A stretch of DNA of 64,000 nucleotides. It comes from Agromyces badenianii. Lineage in GTDB: Bacteria > Actinomycetota > Actinomycetes > Actinomycetales > Microbacteriaceae. Positions 8,070 through 22,422 of this stretch are shown here, piece after piece. Positions within the stretch are counted from its first letter, which is position 1. Each line of letters starts with the position of its first letter. The notes below the pieces were generated by a model that was not told the origin of the DNA, searched no databases, and saw only the letters and a program-made list of their open reading frames with translations. The position numbers and the translations under genes are program-made. The stretch covers positions 1,674,001 to 1,738,000 of the forward strand of contig NZ_CP028913.1 of assembly GCF_003070885.1 (NCBI RefSeq), read 5' to 3'.

Positions 8070-9485
8070 CTAGAGCACCTCGCCGACGACGTGCACGCGC
8101 ACGTCGTTCGTGGTGCCGGGGATTCCGGGAGGGGAACCCGAGATGATGATGACCTTCTCGCCGTTCTCGGCCTTGCCGGTCGTGACGAGCACCTCGTCGA
8201 CCTGGCCGACCATCTGGTCGGTGTGTGTGACTCGGGCGACGACGTACGACTCGACGCCCCAGTTGAGCGCCAGACGACGACGGATCGCGGGGTCGGGCGT
8301 GAACGCGATGATCGGGATCTTGGAGCGGAGGCGCGTCATGCGGCGCACCGACTCCCCCGACTCGGTGAAGACGCACAGGTATTTCGCCTCGACGAAGTCG
8401 GCGACCTCGACGGCTGCTGCCGTGATCGCACCGGCCTGCGTGCGGGGCTTGGTACCGAGCGGCGCGATGCGGTCGAGCCCGTGCTGCTCGGTCGACTCCA
8501 CGATCCGCGCCATCGTCTGCACGGTGATGACGGGGTACTCCCCGACGCTCGTCTCGCCCGAGAGCATGACGGCGTCCGCACCGTCGAGCACGGCGTTCGC
8601 GACATCCGAGGTCTCGGCACGGGTCGGCACCGGGCTGTGGATCATCGACTCGAGCATCTGCGTCGCGACGATCACGGGCTTGGCGAGACGACGGGCGATC
8701 TCGACCGCGCGCTTCTGCACGATCGGCACCGCCTCGAGGGGAAGCTCGACGCCGAGGTCGCCGCGCGCGACCATGATCGCGTCGAAGGCCTCGGTGATCT
8801 CTTCGAGCGCGTCGACCGCCTGGGGCTTCTCGATCTTCGCGACGACCGGCACCCGGCGGCCCACTTCGTCCATGATCTCGTGCACGCGGGTGATGTCGGA
8901 GGCGTTGCGCACGAAGGAGAGCGCGATGAGGTCGGCGCCGAGCTCGAGGCCCCAGCGCAGGTCGGCCTCGTCCTTCGCCGAGAGGGCAGGCACGTTCACC
9001 GCGACGCCCGGCAGGTTGATGCCCTTGTTGTTCGACACCGGACCGGCGACGATGACGCGGGTGGTGACGACCGTGCCGTCGGTCTCGACGACCTCGACGC
9101 GCACCTTTCCGTCGTCGATCAGCAGGAAGTCGCCCGGCTTCACGTCGTCGGGCAGGCCCTTGAAGGTCGTGCTGACGAGCTCCTTCGTGCCCACGACGTC
9201 TTCGGTCGTGATCTTGAAGATGTCGCCTTCAGCGAGCTCGTGGGGGCCGTCGGCGAACTTGCCGAGCCGGATCTTCGGCCCTTGCAGGTCGACGAGCACG
9301 GCGATCGCACGACCGGAGTCGTTGGCCGCCTTCCGCACGTTCTGGTAGACGCCCTCGTGCACGTCGTAGCTTCCGTGACTGAGGTTCATCCGTGCGACGT
9401 CGATGCCAGCATCGATGATCGCCCGGATCTGTTCGTAGCTCGATGTCGCCGGCCCGAGGGTGGCGACGATCTTCGCTCGTCTCAT
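8070..9485 (-). CDS. pyk: Pyruvate kinase
   Basis: Pyruvate kinase converts phosphoenolpyruvate and ADP to pyruvate and ATP in glycolysis. The 471-residue product has the family length. Visible are the N-terminal KIVATLGPATSS, the active-site region MVARGDLGVELPLEAVPIVQK, VIVATQMLESM and the C-terminal allosteric domain. The start is the ATG at 9485 (MRRAKIVATLGP); the longer frame upstream lacks family similarity. GGGAG lies just upstream as ribosome binding site. A hairpin after the stop suggests a single-gene transcript. It sits next to gltD and lgt, close to the mycobacterial arrangement (lgt, gltB, gltD, pykA). Confidence 0.96.
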   Translation of the reverse strand: MRRAKIVATLGPATSSYEQIRAIIDAGIDVARMNLSHGSYDVHEGVYQNVRKAANDSGRAIAVLVDLQGPKIRLGKFADGPHELAEGDIFKITTEDVVGTKELVSTTFKGLPDDVKPGDFLLIDDGKVRVEVVETDGTVVTTRVIVAGPVSNNKGINLPGVAVNVPALSAKDEADLRWGLELGADLIALSFVRNASDITRVHEIMDEVGRRVPVVAKIEKPQAVDALEEITEAFDAIMVARGDLGVELPLEAVPIVQKRAVEIARRLAKPVIVATQMLESMIHSPVPTRAETSDVANAVLDGADAVMLSGETSVGEYPVITVQTMARIVESTEQHGLDRIAPLGTKPRTQAGAITAAAVEVADFVEAKYLCVFTESGESVRRMTRLRSKIPIIAFTPDPAIRRRLALNWGVESYVVARVTHTDQMVGQVDEVLVTTGKAENGEKVIIISGSPPGIPGTTNDVRVHVVGEVL

Positions 9486-9536
9486 GTGGTGTGTGCTCCC
9501 GATTTTCCGCGCCTCAGCGCTTGCGTGGTGGTCGAA

Positions 9537-9554
9537 GCGCGCCGCTCGGCGCGC
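9537..9554 (-). terminator. Hairpin after gltD
   Basis: GCGCGCC (9537-9543) and GGCGCGC (9548-9554) form a 7-bp GC-only stem with loop GCTC, beginning six bases after the gltD stop. On the minus strand the stem is followed by TTCG. It could terminate the long cluster that ends with gltD. Confidence 0.5.
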
Positions 9555-9560
9555 CATGGG

Positions 9561-11010
9561 TCAAATGGAGAACGCGTGCGCAGTCGATGGGATCGGCGCT
9601 GGCAGCAGTGTCTCGCCTTCAAGGTAGCGGTCGACGGCGGATGCCGCGGCACGTCCTTCGGCGATCGCCCAGACGATGAGCGACTGGCCGCGGCCGGCGT
9701 CACCGGCGACGAAGACGCCCTGGTGAGCCGTTGCGTAGTCGGCCTCGCGAGCGAGGTTGCCGCGGTCGGTGACCGGCAGTTGCAGCTGCTCGTCGAGCGA
9801 GTCGGTCTCGGGTCCGGTGAATCCGAGCGCGAGCAGCACGAGGTCTGCGGGGATCTCCCGTTCGGTGCCGGCCTTCGGCACTCGACGGCCTGCGAGGTAC
9901 TCGGTCTCTGCGACGCGGATGGCGCGCACCTCGCCGGCCTCGTTCGCGAGGAACTCCACCGTCGAGGCGAGGAACTGACGGTTGCCGCCCTCTTCGTGCG
10001 CACTCTGCACCTCGAACAGCGTCGGGTGCATCGGCCACGGCTGGTGTTCGGGCCGGTTCGCGCTCGGCTCCTTGCCGATCGCCAGGTTCGTGACCGACAG
10101 CGCACCCTGGCGGTGGGCCGTGCCGATGCAGTCTGCGCCGGTGTCGCCGCCACCGAGGACGACGACGTGCTTGCCCTCGGCCGTGATCTGGTCGAACACC
10201 TGGTCACCGGCGAGGTGGCGGTTCGACTGGGTCAGGTAGTCCATGGCGAAGTGCACGCCGGGAAGGTCGCGGCCGGGAATGGGCAGGTCCCGGGGCACGA
10301 TCGCACCGGTGGCGATGACGACGGCGTCGTAGCGCTCGCGGAGTTGGCCCCACGTGAGGTCGACGCCGATGTTCACGCCGGCACGGAAGCGGGTGCCCTC
10401 GGCGGTCATCTGCGCGAGTCGCTGGTCGAGGTGCTTCTTCTCCATCTTGAAGTCGGGGATGCCGTATCGCAGCAGCCCGCCGATGCGGTCGTCGCGCTCG
10501 AAGACGGCCACCGTGTGACCGGCCCGCGTGAGCTGCTGCGCCGCGGCGAGGCCGGCCGGGCCGGAGCCCACCACCGCGACGGTCTTGCCCGTCAGGCGTC
10601 CGGGCGGCTGCGGCTGCACCCAGCCGTTGCCGAAGGCCTGGTCGATGATCGAGACCTCGACCTGCTTGATGGTCACGGCCGGCTGGTTGATGCCGAGCAC
10701 GCACGCCGATTCGCACGGCGCCGGGCACAGTCGCCCGGTGAACTCGGGGAAGTTGTTCGTGGCGTGGAGGCGTTCCGCCGCCGCTCGGCCTTCGCCGCGG
10801 TACATGAGGTCGTTCCATTCGGGGATGAGGTTGCCGAGTGGGCAGCCCTGGTGGCAGAACGGGATGCCGCAGTCCATGCACCGGCCGGCCTGACGGCGGA
10901 GCTGCGCGGGGTCGCCCTGTTCGTAGACCTCCTTGAAGTCCATGATCCGCACCGGAACGGGCCGCCGCTTGGGCAGCTCGCGCTCGGTCACCTTCAGAAA
11001 GCCCTTGGGG

Positions 11011-11018
<8 letters not shown>
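9561..11018 (-). CDS. gltD: Glutamate synthase (NADPH), small subunit
   Basis: GltD takes electrons from NADPH and passes them to GltB to make glutamate from 2-oxoglutarate and glutamine. The 485-residue product has the N-terminal iron-sulfur cysteine motifs ([20 protein letters not shown] and [16 protein letters not shown]), an FAD-binding [10 protein letters not shown] and an NADPH-binding GGGDTGADC. The length is standard. The ATG at 11018 overlaps the gltB stop by eight bases (ATGGCTGA), so the two are translationally coupled. A short GC hairpin follows the stop. Confidence 0.97.
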
Positions 11019-15603
<4,585 letters not shown>

Positions 15604-15701
15604 CAACTAAGTGTGCAGCGGGGGACGTCGTCGGCCCATCAAGGGGGATGTCGCGGCGCGTGGTGCGGCGTCGCTTCGGAGAACGTGGCGTTGGGGCGTA
15701 C

Positions 15702-16712
15702 CTACTCTGAGGTGGATCGGCTGGGGCTTGTGGCCGCCGTCGCGCCCGGTTCGCTCTCGCCCTCGACATCGTCGTCGAGAGAGTCGGAGTCGGACTCGGT
15801 GTCTTCGGAGTCTACCTCAGCATCGGGAGCACTCCACTCACGTCCAGGCACGTACGGGCTCGGCTCGTCACCGGTGTGCCTGCGGCGCTGCACGAGGATC
15901 AGCACGATGCCGATGACGATCGCGGCGAAGGACGCCCAGACGTTCACCCGGATGCCGAAGAGCATCTCGCTCGGGTCGAGGCGGATGGACTCGAAGAACG
16001 CGCGGCCCGCGCCGTACCAGATGAGGTACACGCCGAAGGCCTTGCCCCAGCGCAGGTTGAACCTGCGCTCGAGCAGGACGATGACGGCGGCACCCGCGAG
16101 GTTCCAGACGAGTTCGTAGAGGAACGTCGGGTGGAAGAGGGTGCCCTCGGCCAGGCCGGCCGGGAAGGCCGGGTTGGCGGAGGAGATCTCGAGGCCCCAC
16201 GGCAGATCGGTCGGCGAGCCGAAGAGCTCGTGATTGAACCAGTTGCCGAGTCGGCCCACCGCCTGCGCCACGAGCAGGCCGGGAGCGAGCGCGTCGGCGA
16301 ACGACCAGAAGCGGATGCCGGTGAACCGGCAGCCGATGATCACACCCACCGCGCCGCCGAGCAGGGCGCCGTAGATCGCGTTGCCGCCCTCCCAGATGTT
16401 CCAGATGGCGCCGGGTTCCAAGGGGTTCCAGACGTTCGCACCCTCGAAGAAGTAGTCGTCGGGGTGGGTGAACACATGGTAGAACCGGGCACCGATGATG
16501 CCGAGCGGCACCGCCCACAGGGCGATGTCGAGCACGATGCCGGGCTCGGCGCCGCGCTTAGTGAGCCGGCGCGAGGTGATGATGACGGCGAGGATGATGC
16601 CGACGAGGATGCAGAGGGCGTACATCTGGATCGACAGGATGCCCCACGGAACCGGGATCTCGAGGGTGCGCCACGCGGGGTCGGGGCTCGGAATGCTGAA
16701 CGGTGCGATCAC
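15702..16712 (-). CDS. lgt: Prolipoprotein diacylglyceryl transferase
   Basis: Lgt transfers diacylglycerol from phosphatidylglycerol to the lipobox cysteine of prelipoproteins. The 336-residue product has about seven membrane helices and the signature GRLGNWFNHELFGSPTDLPW; WEGGNAIYGALLGG corresponds to the conserved HGG-type region with Glu in place of His, as usual in actinobacteria. The last 60 residues form a hydrophilic, strongly acidic tail (EVDSEDTESDSDSLDDDVEG) beyond the catalytic core. The start is GTG at 16712 (VIAPFSIPSPDPAWR). It follows trpA by 57 bp in the same orientation, as in mycobacteria. Confidence 0.95.
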   Translation of the reverse strand: MIAPFSIPSPDPAWRTLEIPVPWGILSIQMYALCILVGIILAVIITSRRLTKRGAEPGIVLDIALWAVPLGIIGARFYHVFTHPDDYFFEGANVWNPLEPGAIWNIWEGGNAIYGALLGGAVGVIIGCRFTGIRFWSFADALAPGLLVAQAVGRLGNWFNHELFGSPTDLPWGLEISSANPAFPAGLAEGTLFHPTFLYELVWNLAGAAVIVLLERRFNLRWGKAFGVYLIWYGAGRAFFESIRLDPSEMLFGIRVNVWASFAAIVIGIVLILVQRRRHTGDEPSPYVPGREWSAPDAEVDSEDTESDSDSLDDDVEGESEPGATAATSPSRSTSE

Positions 16713-16769
16713 GCCGGCTTGTGCCTTTCCTCAGATGCGTCGGCCGCGGACGGCCTCAATGAGCGTACT

Positions 16770-17555
16770 TCACTCGGCGCTGGTGCCGCGCGCGAGTTCG
16801 GTCGCGAGCTCGCCCACTGCGGCGACACCGCCGTTCGCGAGCGCGTTGACGAGGGCTGAGCCGACGATGGCACCCTCGGCGTACTCGAGCACCTCGGCGA
16901 CCTGCGCGGCCGTCGAGATGCCGAGCCCGACGCAGCTGGCGGGTGCGCCCGCCGCGGAGAGCCGCTCGACGAGCGTGCGCGCGGCCTGGTCGACGTCGCT
17001 GCGGGCGCCTGTGATGCCCATGGTCGAGACGGCGTAGACGAAGCCGCGACTCGCCTCGACGGCCTGGCGGATGCGTGCATCGCTCGACGTCGGCGCGGCG
17101 AGGAAGACCCGGTCGAGGCCTGTGCGCTCGGATGCCGCGATCCACTCGGCGCCCTCATCGGGAATCAGGTCGGGGGTGATGAGCCCCGCTCCCCCGGCCG
17201 CGGCGAGATCGTCGGCGAACCGGTCGACGCCGTACTGCACGACGGGATTCCAGTAGGTCATGATCAGCACCGGGGCATCCACCCGTTCGGTGATGCGCCG
17301 CACCGCCTCGAAACCGTCGGCGATCCGGAAGCCGTTCGCGAGGGCTTGCTGGGTGGCCGCCTGGATCACGGGTCCATCCATGACCGGGTCGGAATACGGA
17401 AGACCGAGTTCGATCACGTCGACGCCGTGCTCGACGATGGCGACGGCCGCCTCGATGCTCTCGTCGAACGTCGGGAACCCGACCGGGAGGTAGCCGATGA
17501 GGGCCCCGTTGACCTCGTCGTTGCGTCGGCGAATGACGGGACCAACGGTGTTCAT
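16770..17555 (-). CDS. trpA: Tryptophan synthase alpha subunit
   Basis: TrpA cleaves indole-3-glycerol phosphate to indole and glyceraldehyde 3-phosphate and channels indole to TrpB. The 261-residue TIM barrel has the catalytic-loop signature in [20 protein letters not shown] and the phosphate-binding GLGIST near the C-terminus. Its ATG overlaps the trpB stop by four bases (ATGA), so the subunits are coupled. Confidence 0.97.
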   Translation of the reverse strand: MNTVGPVIRRRNDEVNGALIGYLPVGFPTFDESIEAAVAIVEHGVDVIELGLPYSDPVMDGPVIQAATQQALANGFRIADGFEAVRRITERVDAPVLIMTYWNPVVQYGVDRFADDLAAAGGAGLITPDLIPDEGAEWIAASERTGLDRVFLAAPTSSDARIRQAVEASRGFVYAVSTMGITGARSDVDQAARTLVERLSAAGAPASCVGLGISTAAQVAEVLEYAEGAIVGSALVNALANGGVAAVGELATELARGTSAE

Positions 17556-18760
17556 TCGGCGTTCTCCTGGTCGTAGAGCTCGAAGTAGCGTGCGGCCGTG
17601 TCCATGTCTTTGTCGCCGCGACCCGACAGGCTCACGAGGATCGTCGCACCGGGGCCGAGCTCACGGCCGAGTTCGAGCGTGCCGGCCAGGGCATGCGCCG
17701 ACTCGATCGCCGGGATGATGCCCTCGGTGCGGGTGAGCAGGCGCAGCGCCTCCATCGCGGCGGCATCGGTGACCGGACGGTAGTTCGCGCGGCCCATCGC
17801 GGCAAGCCAGGAATGCTCGGGACCGACGCCCGGGTAGTCGAGGCCGGCCGAGATCGAGTGCGACTCGATCGTCTGGCCGTCGTCGTCTTGCAGCATGTAG
17901 CTGCGAGCACCGTGGAGCACGCCGGGGCGGCCCTTCGTGATGGTCGCGGCGTGCCGCTCGGTCTCGGCGCCGTCGCCACCCGCCTCGTAACCGTAGAGCG
18001 CGACGTCGACGTCGTCGAGGAAGGCGTGGAAGATGCCGATCGCGTTCGAACCGCCGCCCACGCACGCGGTGACCGCGGTCGGCAGTGCGCCCGTGAGATC
18101 GAGCACCTGCTGGCGCGCCTCTTCGCCGATCATCTTCTGGAAGTCGCGCACCATCTCGGGGAAGGGGTGCGGCCCGGCGACCGTGCCGAAGATGTAGTTG
18201 GTCGTCTCGACGTTGGTCACCCAGTCGCGCAACGCGTCGTTGATCGCGTCCTTCAGGGTGCGCGAGCCCGCCGTCACCGCGATGACCTCGGCGCCCAGCA
18301 GCCGCATGCGCGCGACATTGAGCGCCTGTCGCTCGGTGTCGACCTCGCCCATGTAGATGACGCAGTCGAGCCCGAAGAGCGCTGCGGCGGTCGCCGTGGC
18401 CACGCCGTGCTGGCCGGCGCCCGTCTCGGCGATCACCCGCGACTTGCCGATGCGCTTCGTGAGGAGCGCCTGGCCGAGCGCGTTGTTGATCTTGTGCGAA
18501 CCCGTGTGGTTGAGGTCTTCGCGCTTGAGGATGACCCGGGCGCCACCCGCGTGCGCGGCGAAGCGCGGCACCTCGGTGATGATCGACGGTCGCCCGGTGT
18601 AGCTGCGACCGAGCTCGGCGAGTTCTGCGCCGAACGCCGGATCGAGCTTCGCGAGGTCGTAGGCCTCACCGAGCTCATCGAGGGCGGCGACGAGGGACTC
18701 GGGCACGAAGCGCCCGCCGAAGTCGCCGAAGTACGGACCGGTCTGCGCTCTGAGCGCCAT
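17552..18760 (-). CDS. trpB: Tryptophan synthase beta subunit
   Basis: TrpB condenses indole with serine using pyridoxal phosphate. The 402-residue product starts at the ATG at 18760 ([20 protein letters not shown]), and the PLP lysine is in [32 protein letters not shown] is the phosphate cup. The open frame upstream overlaps trpC and is not used. One base separates it from the trpC stop, and it overlaps trpA by four bases. Confidence 0.97.
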   Translation of the reverse strand: MALRAQTGPYFGDFGGRFVPESLVAALDELGEAYDLAKLDPAFGAELAELGRSYTGRPSIITEVPRFAAHAGGARVILKREDLNHTGSHKINNALGQALLTKRIGKSRVIAETGAGQHGVATATAAALFGLDCVIYMGEVDTERQALNVARMRLLGAEVIAVTAGSRTLKDAINDALRDWVTNVETTNYIFGTVAGPHPFPEMVRDFQKMIGEEARQQVLDLTGALPTAVTACVGGGSNAIGIFHAFLDDVDVALYGYEAGGDGAETERHAATITKGRPGVLHGARSYMLQDDDGQTIESHSISAGLDYPGVGPEHSWLAAMGRANYRPVTDAAAMEALRLLTRTEGIIPAIESAHALAGTLELGRELGPGATILVSLSGRGDKDMDTAARYFELYDQENAE

Positions 18761-18761
18761 G

Positions 18762-19535
18762 TCACACCGCCAGGAAGGTTGAGAGATTGGCAATCGGGTC
18801 GCCGCCTGTGACGAGCGCCTCTCCGACGAGCACGACGTCGGCGCCCGAAGAGCGGTAGTGCACGACATCCGCCACCGACAGCACGGCGGACTCCGCAACG
18901 CGGATGGCGCCCTCGGGGAACAGTGGGGCGAGTCGACCGAAGAGGTCGCGGTCGAGTTCGAACGTCGAGAGGTCGCGGGCGTTCACGCCGATGAGACGGG
19001 CACCGAGCGCTGCCGCGCGCTCGAGCTCGTCGGCGGCGTGGGTCTCGATGAGGGGCGTCATGCCGAGCTCGACGATGAGGTCGTAGAGCTCGCGGAGCGT
19101 CGGATCGTCGAGTGCAGCGACGATCAACAGCACGAGGTCTGCGCCTGCCGCTCGTGCCTCGAACACCTGGTACGGCGTCGCGATGAAGTCCTTGCGAAGC
19201 ACCGGCAGCGCCACGGCCTGCCGTACGGCCTCGAGATCGGCGAGCGAGCCGCCGAACTTGCGACCCTCGGTGAGCACGCTGATGGCGCTCGCGCCGCCGA
19301 GCTCGTAGCGGCGTGCCAGGGCGGCGGGGTCTTCGATCGACGCGAGCGCGCCTCGCGAAGGACTCGAGCGCTTGATCTCGGCGATGACCTTCACACGCGA
19401 GCCGGGCCGCAGCGCCTCGATCGCATCGAGCGCGGCCGGGCGGGCGAGCGCGGCCGCCTCGACCTCGGCCAGCGGTGCGCTCTCGCGGCGCGACAGTGCG
19501 TCGGCGACCGCGTTGGCCGTCAACTCGGCGAGCAC
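18762..19535 (-). CDS. trpC: Indole-3-glycerol phosphate synthase
   Basis: TrpC closes the indole ring from CdRP. The 257-residue product has [16 protein letters not shown] and [20 protein letters not shown], both hallmark barrel motifs. The start is GTG at 19535 ([19 protein letters not shown]), sharing its last base with the TAG of the preceding small gene (TAGTG), so the frame upstream belongs to the neighbour. TrpF is not in the window; in actinobacteria its job is commonly done by PriA/HisA, which is also absent here. Confidence 0.96.
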   Translation of the reverse strand: MLAELTANAVADALSRRESAPLAEVEAAALARPAALDAIEALRPGSRVKVIAEIKRSSPSRGALASIEDPAALARRYELGGASAISVLTEGRKFGGSLADLEAVRQAVALPVLRKDFIATPYQVFEARAAGADLVLLIVAALDDPTLRELYDLIVELGMTPLIETHAADELERAAALGARLIGVNARDLSTFELDRDLFGRLAPLFPEGAIRVAESAVLSVADVVHYRSSGADVVLVGEALVTGGDPIANLSTFLAV

Positions 19536-19765
19536 TAGTGCGCCTTTTCGGTGACCTTCGAGCCGCCGACGCCGTAGCCGGCCCGGGCGAGGACCCAACC
19601 GACGAGGAGGCCGACGACGACGAGCCCTGCCGATGCCCAGACGAGCCACTGCACGTCGAAGAAGAAGGCGACGGTGCCGATCGTGATCGCGATGAGCATG
19701 ATCGTGACGGAGGTCCATGCCGCGGGCGAGTGTCCGTGGCCGGGATCTGCGGTCTCAATGCTCAT
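19535..19765 (-). CDS. HGxxPAAW-motif small membrane protein
   Basis: A 76-residue protein with the motif HGHSPAAW near the N-terminus and two predicted membrane helices (about residues 19-36 and 40-60), ending in a short charged tail. Proteins with this HGxxPAAW motif are found next to trpC in many actinobacteria, but their biochemical role is not known. It lies between the TIGR02234-type membrane protein (35 bp away) and trpC (one-base overlap), so it is co-transcribed with the trp genes. A link to tryptophan synthesis or its membrane environment is inferred from context only. Confidence 0.85.
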   Translation of the reverse strand: MSIETADPGHGHSPAAWTSVTIMLIAITIGTVAFFFDVQWLVWASAGLVVVGLLVGWVLARAGYGVGGSKVTEKAH

Positions 19766-19800
19766 GATGCTCCTTCGTGCGGGGGTTTCCGTCGGCCAGT

Positions 19801-20508
19801 CTAGCGGTTCGCGCCGCTCGGGCTCTCGTCGGCCGTCGGCTCGCCGTCATCGTCTGCCGGGCCGGTCGCGCCCGGGGTCGACCGGGCATCGTCGGTCGGA
19901 TCGTCGCCGCGGCTCAGGCCGTCCCAGTCGTCGATCGCGCGATCCGAGGCCGGGCGCTCGGCGTCGGCCGCGGGCCGATCAGTCGCCGACAGGCGGGCAC
20001 TGCTGTATCGGCGCGACGAGGCCGGCCACCGGCTGCCGGTCACGAGCACGACGAGGCCGCCGAGCACGAGGATCACCCCGCCGACGAGTGCCAGCGTCGG
20101 CCAGAACGTCGCAGCGACCGAGGCCACGAGCTCGGCGGTCGGTGCGGCACCGGCGACGCCGGTGGCCTCGGTGACCGCGGCGGAGACGGCGGAGACGGGA
20201 TCGGCCAGTGTCAGACCCGCCGCGAGCAGCACGCACCCGCCGAGCACGATCTCGAGCATTCCGAGCACGATGCGGATGCCGGGGCCGGCGATCGCGATGG
20301 CGGGTGCGACCGCAAGTCCTGCGAGCCCGAGCGCCGCGAGCGCCGGGGAGGCGACGCCGCCGGCGACCGCAATGGCCTCACCGGCACCCACGGCGGTGCT
20401 CGCCTCGATCACCAGCTCGAACCAGGTCTGGCTCCAGGAGAGCAGCACGAACCCCGCGCCGATGATCGTCGCGACGATCGACGGCAGTTTCATGCGCGCC
20501 GCACTCAT
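19801..20508 (-). CDS. Trp biosynthesis-associated membrane protein (TIGR02234 type)
   Basis: A 235-residue membrane protein with about four hydrophobic helices: around residues 10-25, 45-70, 80-100 and 130-155. The first helix contains LLSWSQTWFEL, typical of the actinobacterial family found beside trpE and trpC. The C-terminal 75 residues are hydrophilic and rich in Ser, Asp and Pro. Function is unknown. The ATG at 20508 overlaps the trpE stop by four bases (ATGA), which argues for coupled expression with TrpE. Confidence 0.85.
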   Translation of the reverse strand: MSAARMKLPSIVATIIGAGFVLLSWSQTWFELVIEASTAVGAGEAIAVAGGVASPALAALGLAGLAVAPAIAIAGPGIRIVLGMLEIVLGGCVLLAAGLTLADPVSAVSAAVTEATGVAGAAPTAELVASVAATFWPTLALVGGVILVLGGLVVLVTGSRWPASSRRYSSARLSATDRPAADAERPASDRAIDDWDGLSRGDDPTDDARSTPGATGPADDDGEPTADESPSGANR

Positions 20509-22031
20509 GAGTCCACCCTGCGCATGGCGTTCGCGACGGCGACGGCGCGGAGCGGCGCGGCGGCCTTGTTGCGCGACTCCTGGTACTCGGATTCCGGGTC
20601 GGAGTCGGCCACGAGTCCGCCGCCCGCCTGGACTCGGGCGACGCCGCCCGAGATCGTCGCGGTGCGGATCGCGATCGCGAGATCGGCATCCCCGCCGAAC
20701 CCGAAGTACCCGACCACTCCGCCGTACAAGCCCCGCTGCGCGGGCTCGAGCTCGTCGATGATCTCGAGCGCCCGCGGTTTCGGCGCACCCGACAGGGTGC
20801 CGGCAGGGAACGTGGCACGGAACACGTCGATCGCCTTCGCCCCGGGCAGCAGATCGCCCTCGACCGAGGAGACGAGGTGCATGATGTGGCTGAACCGTTC
20901 GACCCGCATGAACTCGGTCACTTCGACCGAACCCGCGGTGCAGACCTTCGCGAGGTCGTTCCGTGCGAGGTCGACGAGCATGAGGTGCTCCGCCTGCTCC
21001 TTGGGGTCGGCGATGAGTTCGGACTCGAAGTCGGCATCCGCTTCAGGCGTTGCGCCCCGGGGCTTCGAGCCGGCGATCGGATGCGTGAAGACGCGGCCGT
21101 GCTGCACCTTCACGAGCGCCTCGGGCGACGAGCCGACGATCCAGTACGGCTCCCCCGCGGTGTCCTCCAGGTGCAGGAAGTACATGTACGGGCTGGGGTT
21201 CAGGCTGCGGAGCACTCGGTACACGTCGATGGGATGCGCGGTCGCCTCCTGTTCGAAGCGCTGCGAGATGACCACCTGGAAGACGTCGCCGTCGCGGATG
21301 TACTCCTTCGACCGCTCCACGGCCGCGAGGAAGTCGGCCTTCCGGGTGCGGTGCACCGGCTCGGCGGCGCGACCCAGGTCGATCTCGGCCAACCACGCCT
21401 CCGACGGTTGGGCGAGTCCGTGCTGCAGGCGGTCGAGACGGCTCTGCGCATCTGCCCAGAGGGCGTCTGCCGCCTCGCCGCAATCGTTCAGCACCGAGGC
21501 GATGAGCTGGACCGTGCCGGTGTGATGGTCGATCACGACCAGCTCGGAGACGAATGCGAACGCCTGGCCGGGAAGCGAGAACTCGGACGGCGGACGGTTC
21601 GGCAGCCGCTCGATCTGACGGATCGCCTCCCAGCCGATGAATCCGACGAGGCCGCCCCTGAGGGGCGGCGCCCCCGGCACGTCTTCGGTGCGCCAGCGTT
21701 CGAAGAGGGCCTCGAGGGCGGCCAGCGGCGGAAGATCCGCGGCATCGCCGAGTGCGCGTTCGGCGCTCAGCCCGTAGTCCTGCCACTTCACCCGGTCGTC
21801 GGCCTCGGTGATCACGCCGTACGAGGAGACGCCGACGAAGGAGTAGCGCGACCAGATGCCTCCCTGCTCCGCGGACTCGAGCAGGAACGTGCCCGGGCGG
21901 TCGCCGGCGAGCTTGCGGTAGATGCCGACCGGAGTCTCGCCGTCGGCGAAGAGCTCGCGCACGACGGGCACGACCCGGCGCCCCGCGAGCAGGGCGGCGA
22001 AGTCGTCGAAGGTGGTCGTGGCGTCGGCCAA
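20505..22031 (-). CDS. trpE: Anthranilate synthase component I
   Basis: TrpE makes anthranilate from chorismate with the help of a glutamine amidotransferase (TrpG, not in this window). The 508-residue product has the tryptophan-feedback element FLLESAEQGG in the N-terminal part and the chorismate-binding core IAGSKPRGATPEAD, DLARNDLAKV and PAGTLSGAPKPRA. The start is TTG at 22031, supported by GAGGAG at 22038-22043 with a six-base spacer. It lies 16 bp after hisI, which joins the his and trp genes into one run. There is no leader peptide or attenuator space before trpE. Confidence 0.96.
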   Translation of the reverse strand: MADATTTFDDFAALLAGRRVVPVVRELFADGETPVGIYRKLAGDRPGTFLLESAEQGGIWSRYSFVGVSSYGVITEADDRVKWQDYGLSAERALGDAADLPPLAALEALFERWRTEDVPGAPPLRGGLVGFIGWEAIRQIERLPNRPPSEFSLPGQAFAFVSELVVIDHHTGTVQLIASVLNDCGEAADALWADAQSRLDRLQHGLAQPSEAWLAEIDLGRAAEPVHRTRKADFLAAVERSKEYIRDGDVFQVVISQRFEQEATAHPIDVYRVLRSLNPSPYMYFLHLEDTAGEPYWIVGSSPEALVKVQHGRVFTHPIAGSKPRGATPEADADFESELIADPKEQAEHLMLVDLARNDLAKVCTAGSVEVTEFMRVERFSHIMHLVSSVEGDLLPGAKAIDVFRATFPAGTLSGAPKPRALEIIDELEPAQRGLYGGVVGYFGFGGDADLAIAIRTATISGGVARVQAGGGLVADSDPESEYQESRNKAAAPLRAVAVANAMRRVDS

Positions 22032-22037
22032 CGTATG

Positions 22038-22043
22038 CTCCTC
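22038..22043 (-). promoter_or_regulatory. Ribosome binding site deciding the TTG start of trpE
   Basis: GAGGAG on the minus strand ends six bases before the TTG at 22031, within the 16-bp hisI-trpE gap. No ATG or GTG in frame has a comparable site. Confidence 0.7.
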
Positions 22044-22047
22044 GTCG

Positions 22048-22422
22048 TCAGGCTGCGGGCGGGAATCCGGCGGTCACGGCGATGGGATCGCCGTCGAAGC
22101 AGGTACGGGTACCGGAGTGACAGGCCGCGCCGACCTGCTCGACCTTCACCAGCAGGGTGTCGGCGTCGCAGTCGAGGGCGGCCGAGCGCACGTACTGCAC
22201 ATGCCCGGAGGTGTCGCCCTTGCGCCAATACTCCTGGCGCGACCGCGACCAGAAGGTCACCCGGCCCTCGGTGAGGGTGCGTCGCAGCGCTTCGCGGTCC
22301 ATCCAGCCGAGCATCAGCATCTCACCGGTGTCCCACTGCTGGATGACGGCGGGCAGCAGCCCGTCGTCGTTGAAGACGGCGCGCTCGAGCGCTTCTTCGG
22401 CCGTCGATCCGGCGATGCTCAT
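22048..22422 (-). CDS. hisI: Phosphoribosyl-AMP cyclohydrolase
   Basis: HisI opens the adenine ring of phosphoribosyl-AMP, the third step in histidine synthesis. The 124-residue single-domain enzyme has [20 protein letters not shown] and the metal-binding [19 protein letters not shown] with a later Cys in TRTCF. HisE is a separate gene here. The ATG overlaps the hisF stop by four bases. Confidence 0.96.
   Translation of the reverse strand: MSIAGSTAEEALERAVFNDDGLLPAVIQQWDTGEMLMLGWMDREALRRTLTEGRVTFWSRSRQEYWRKGDTSGHVQYVRSAALDCDADTLLVKVEQVGAACHSGTRTCFDGDPIAVTAGFPPAA

Noticed and set aside
7739..8146. Plus-strand frame through tRNA-Leu
   Set aside because: It translates the tRNA gene and downstream palindromes; no protein similarity.
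22032..22047. Trp leader peptide and attenuator before trpE
   Set aside because: Only 16 bases separate hisI from trpE, and no Trp-rich short frame exists there.
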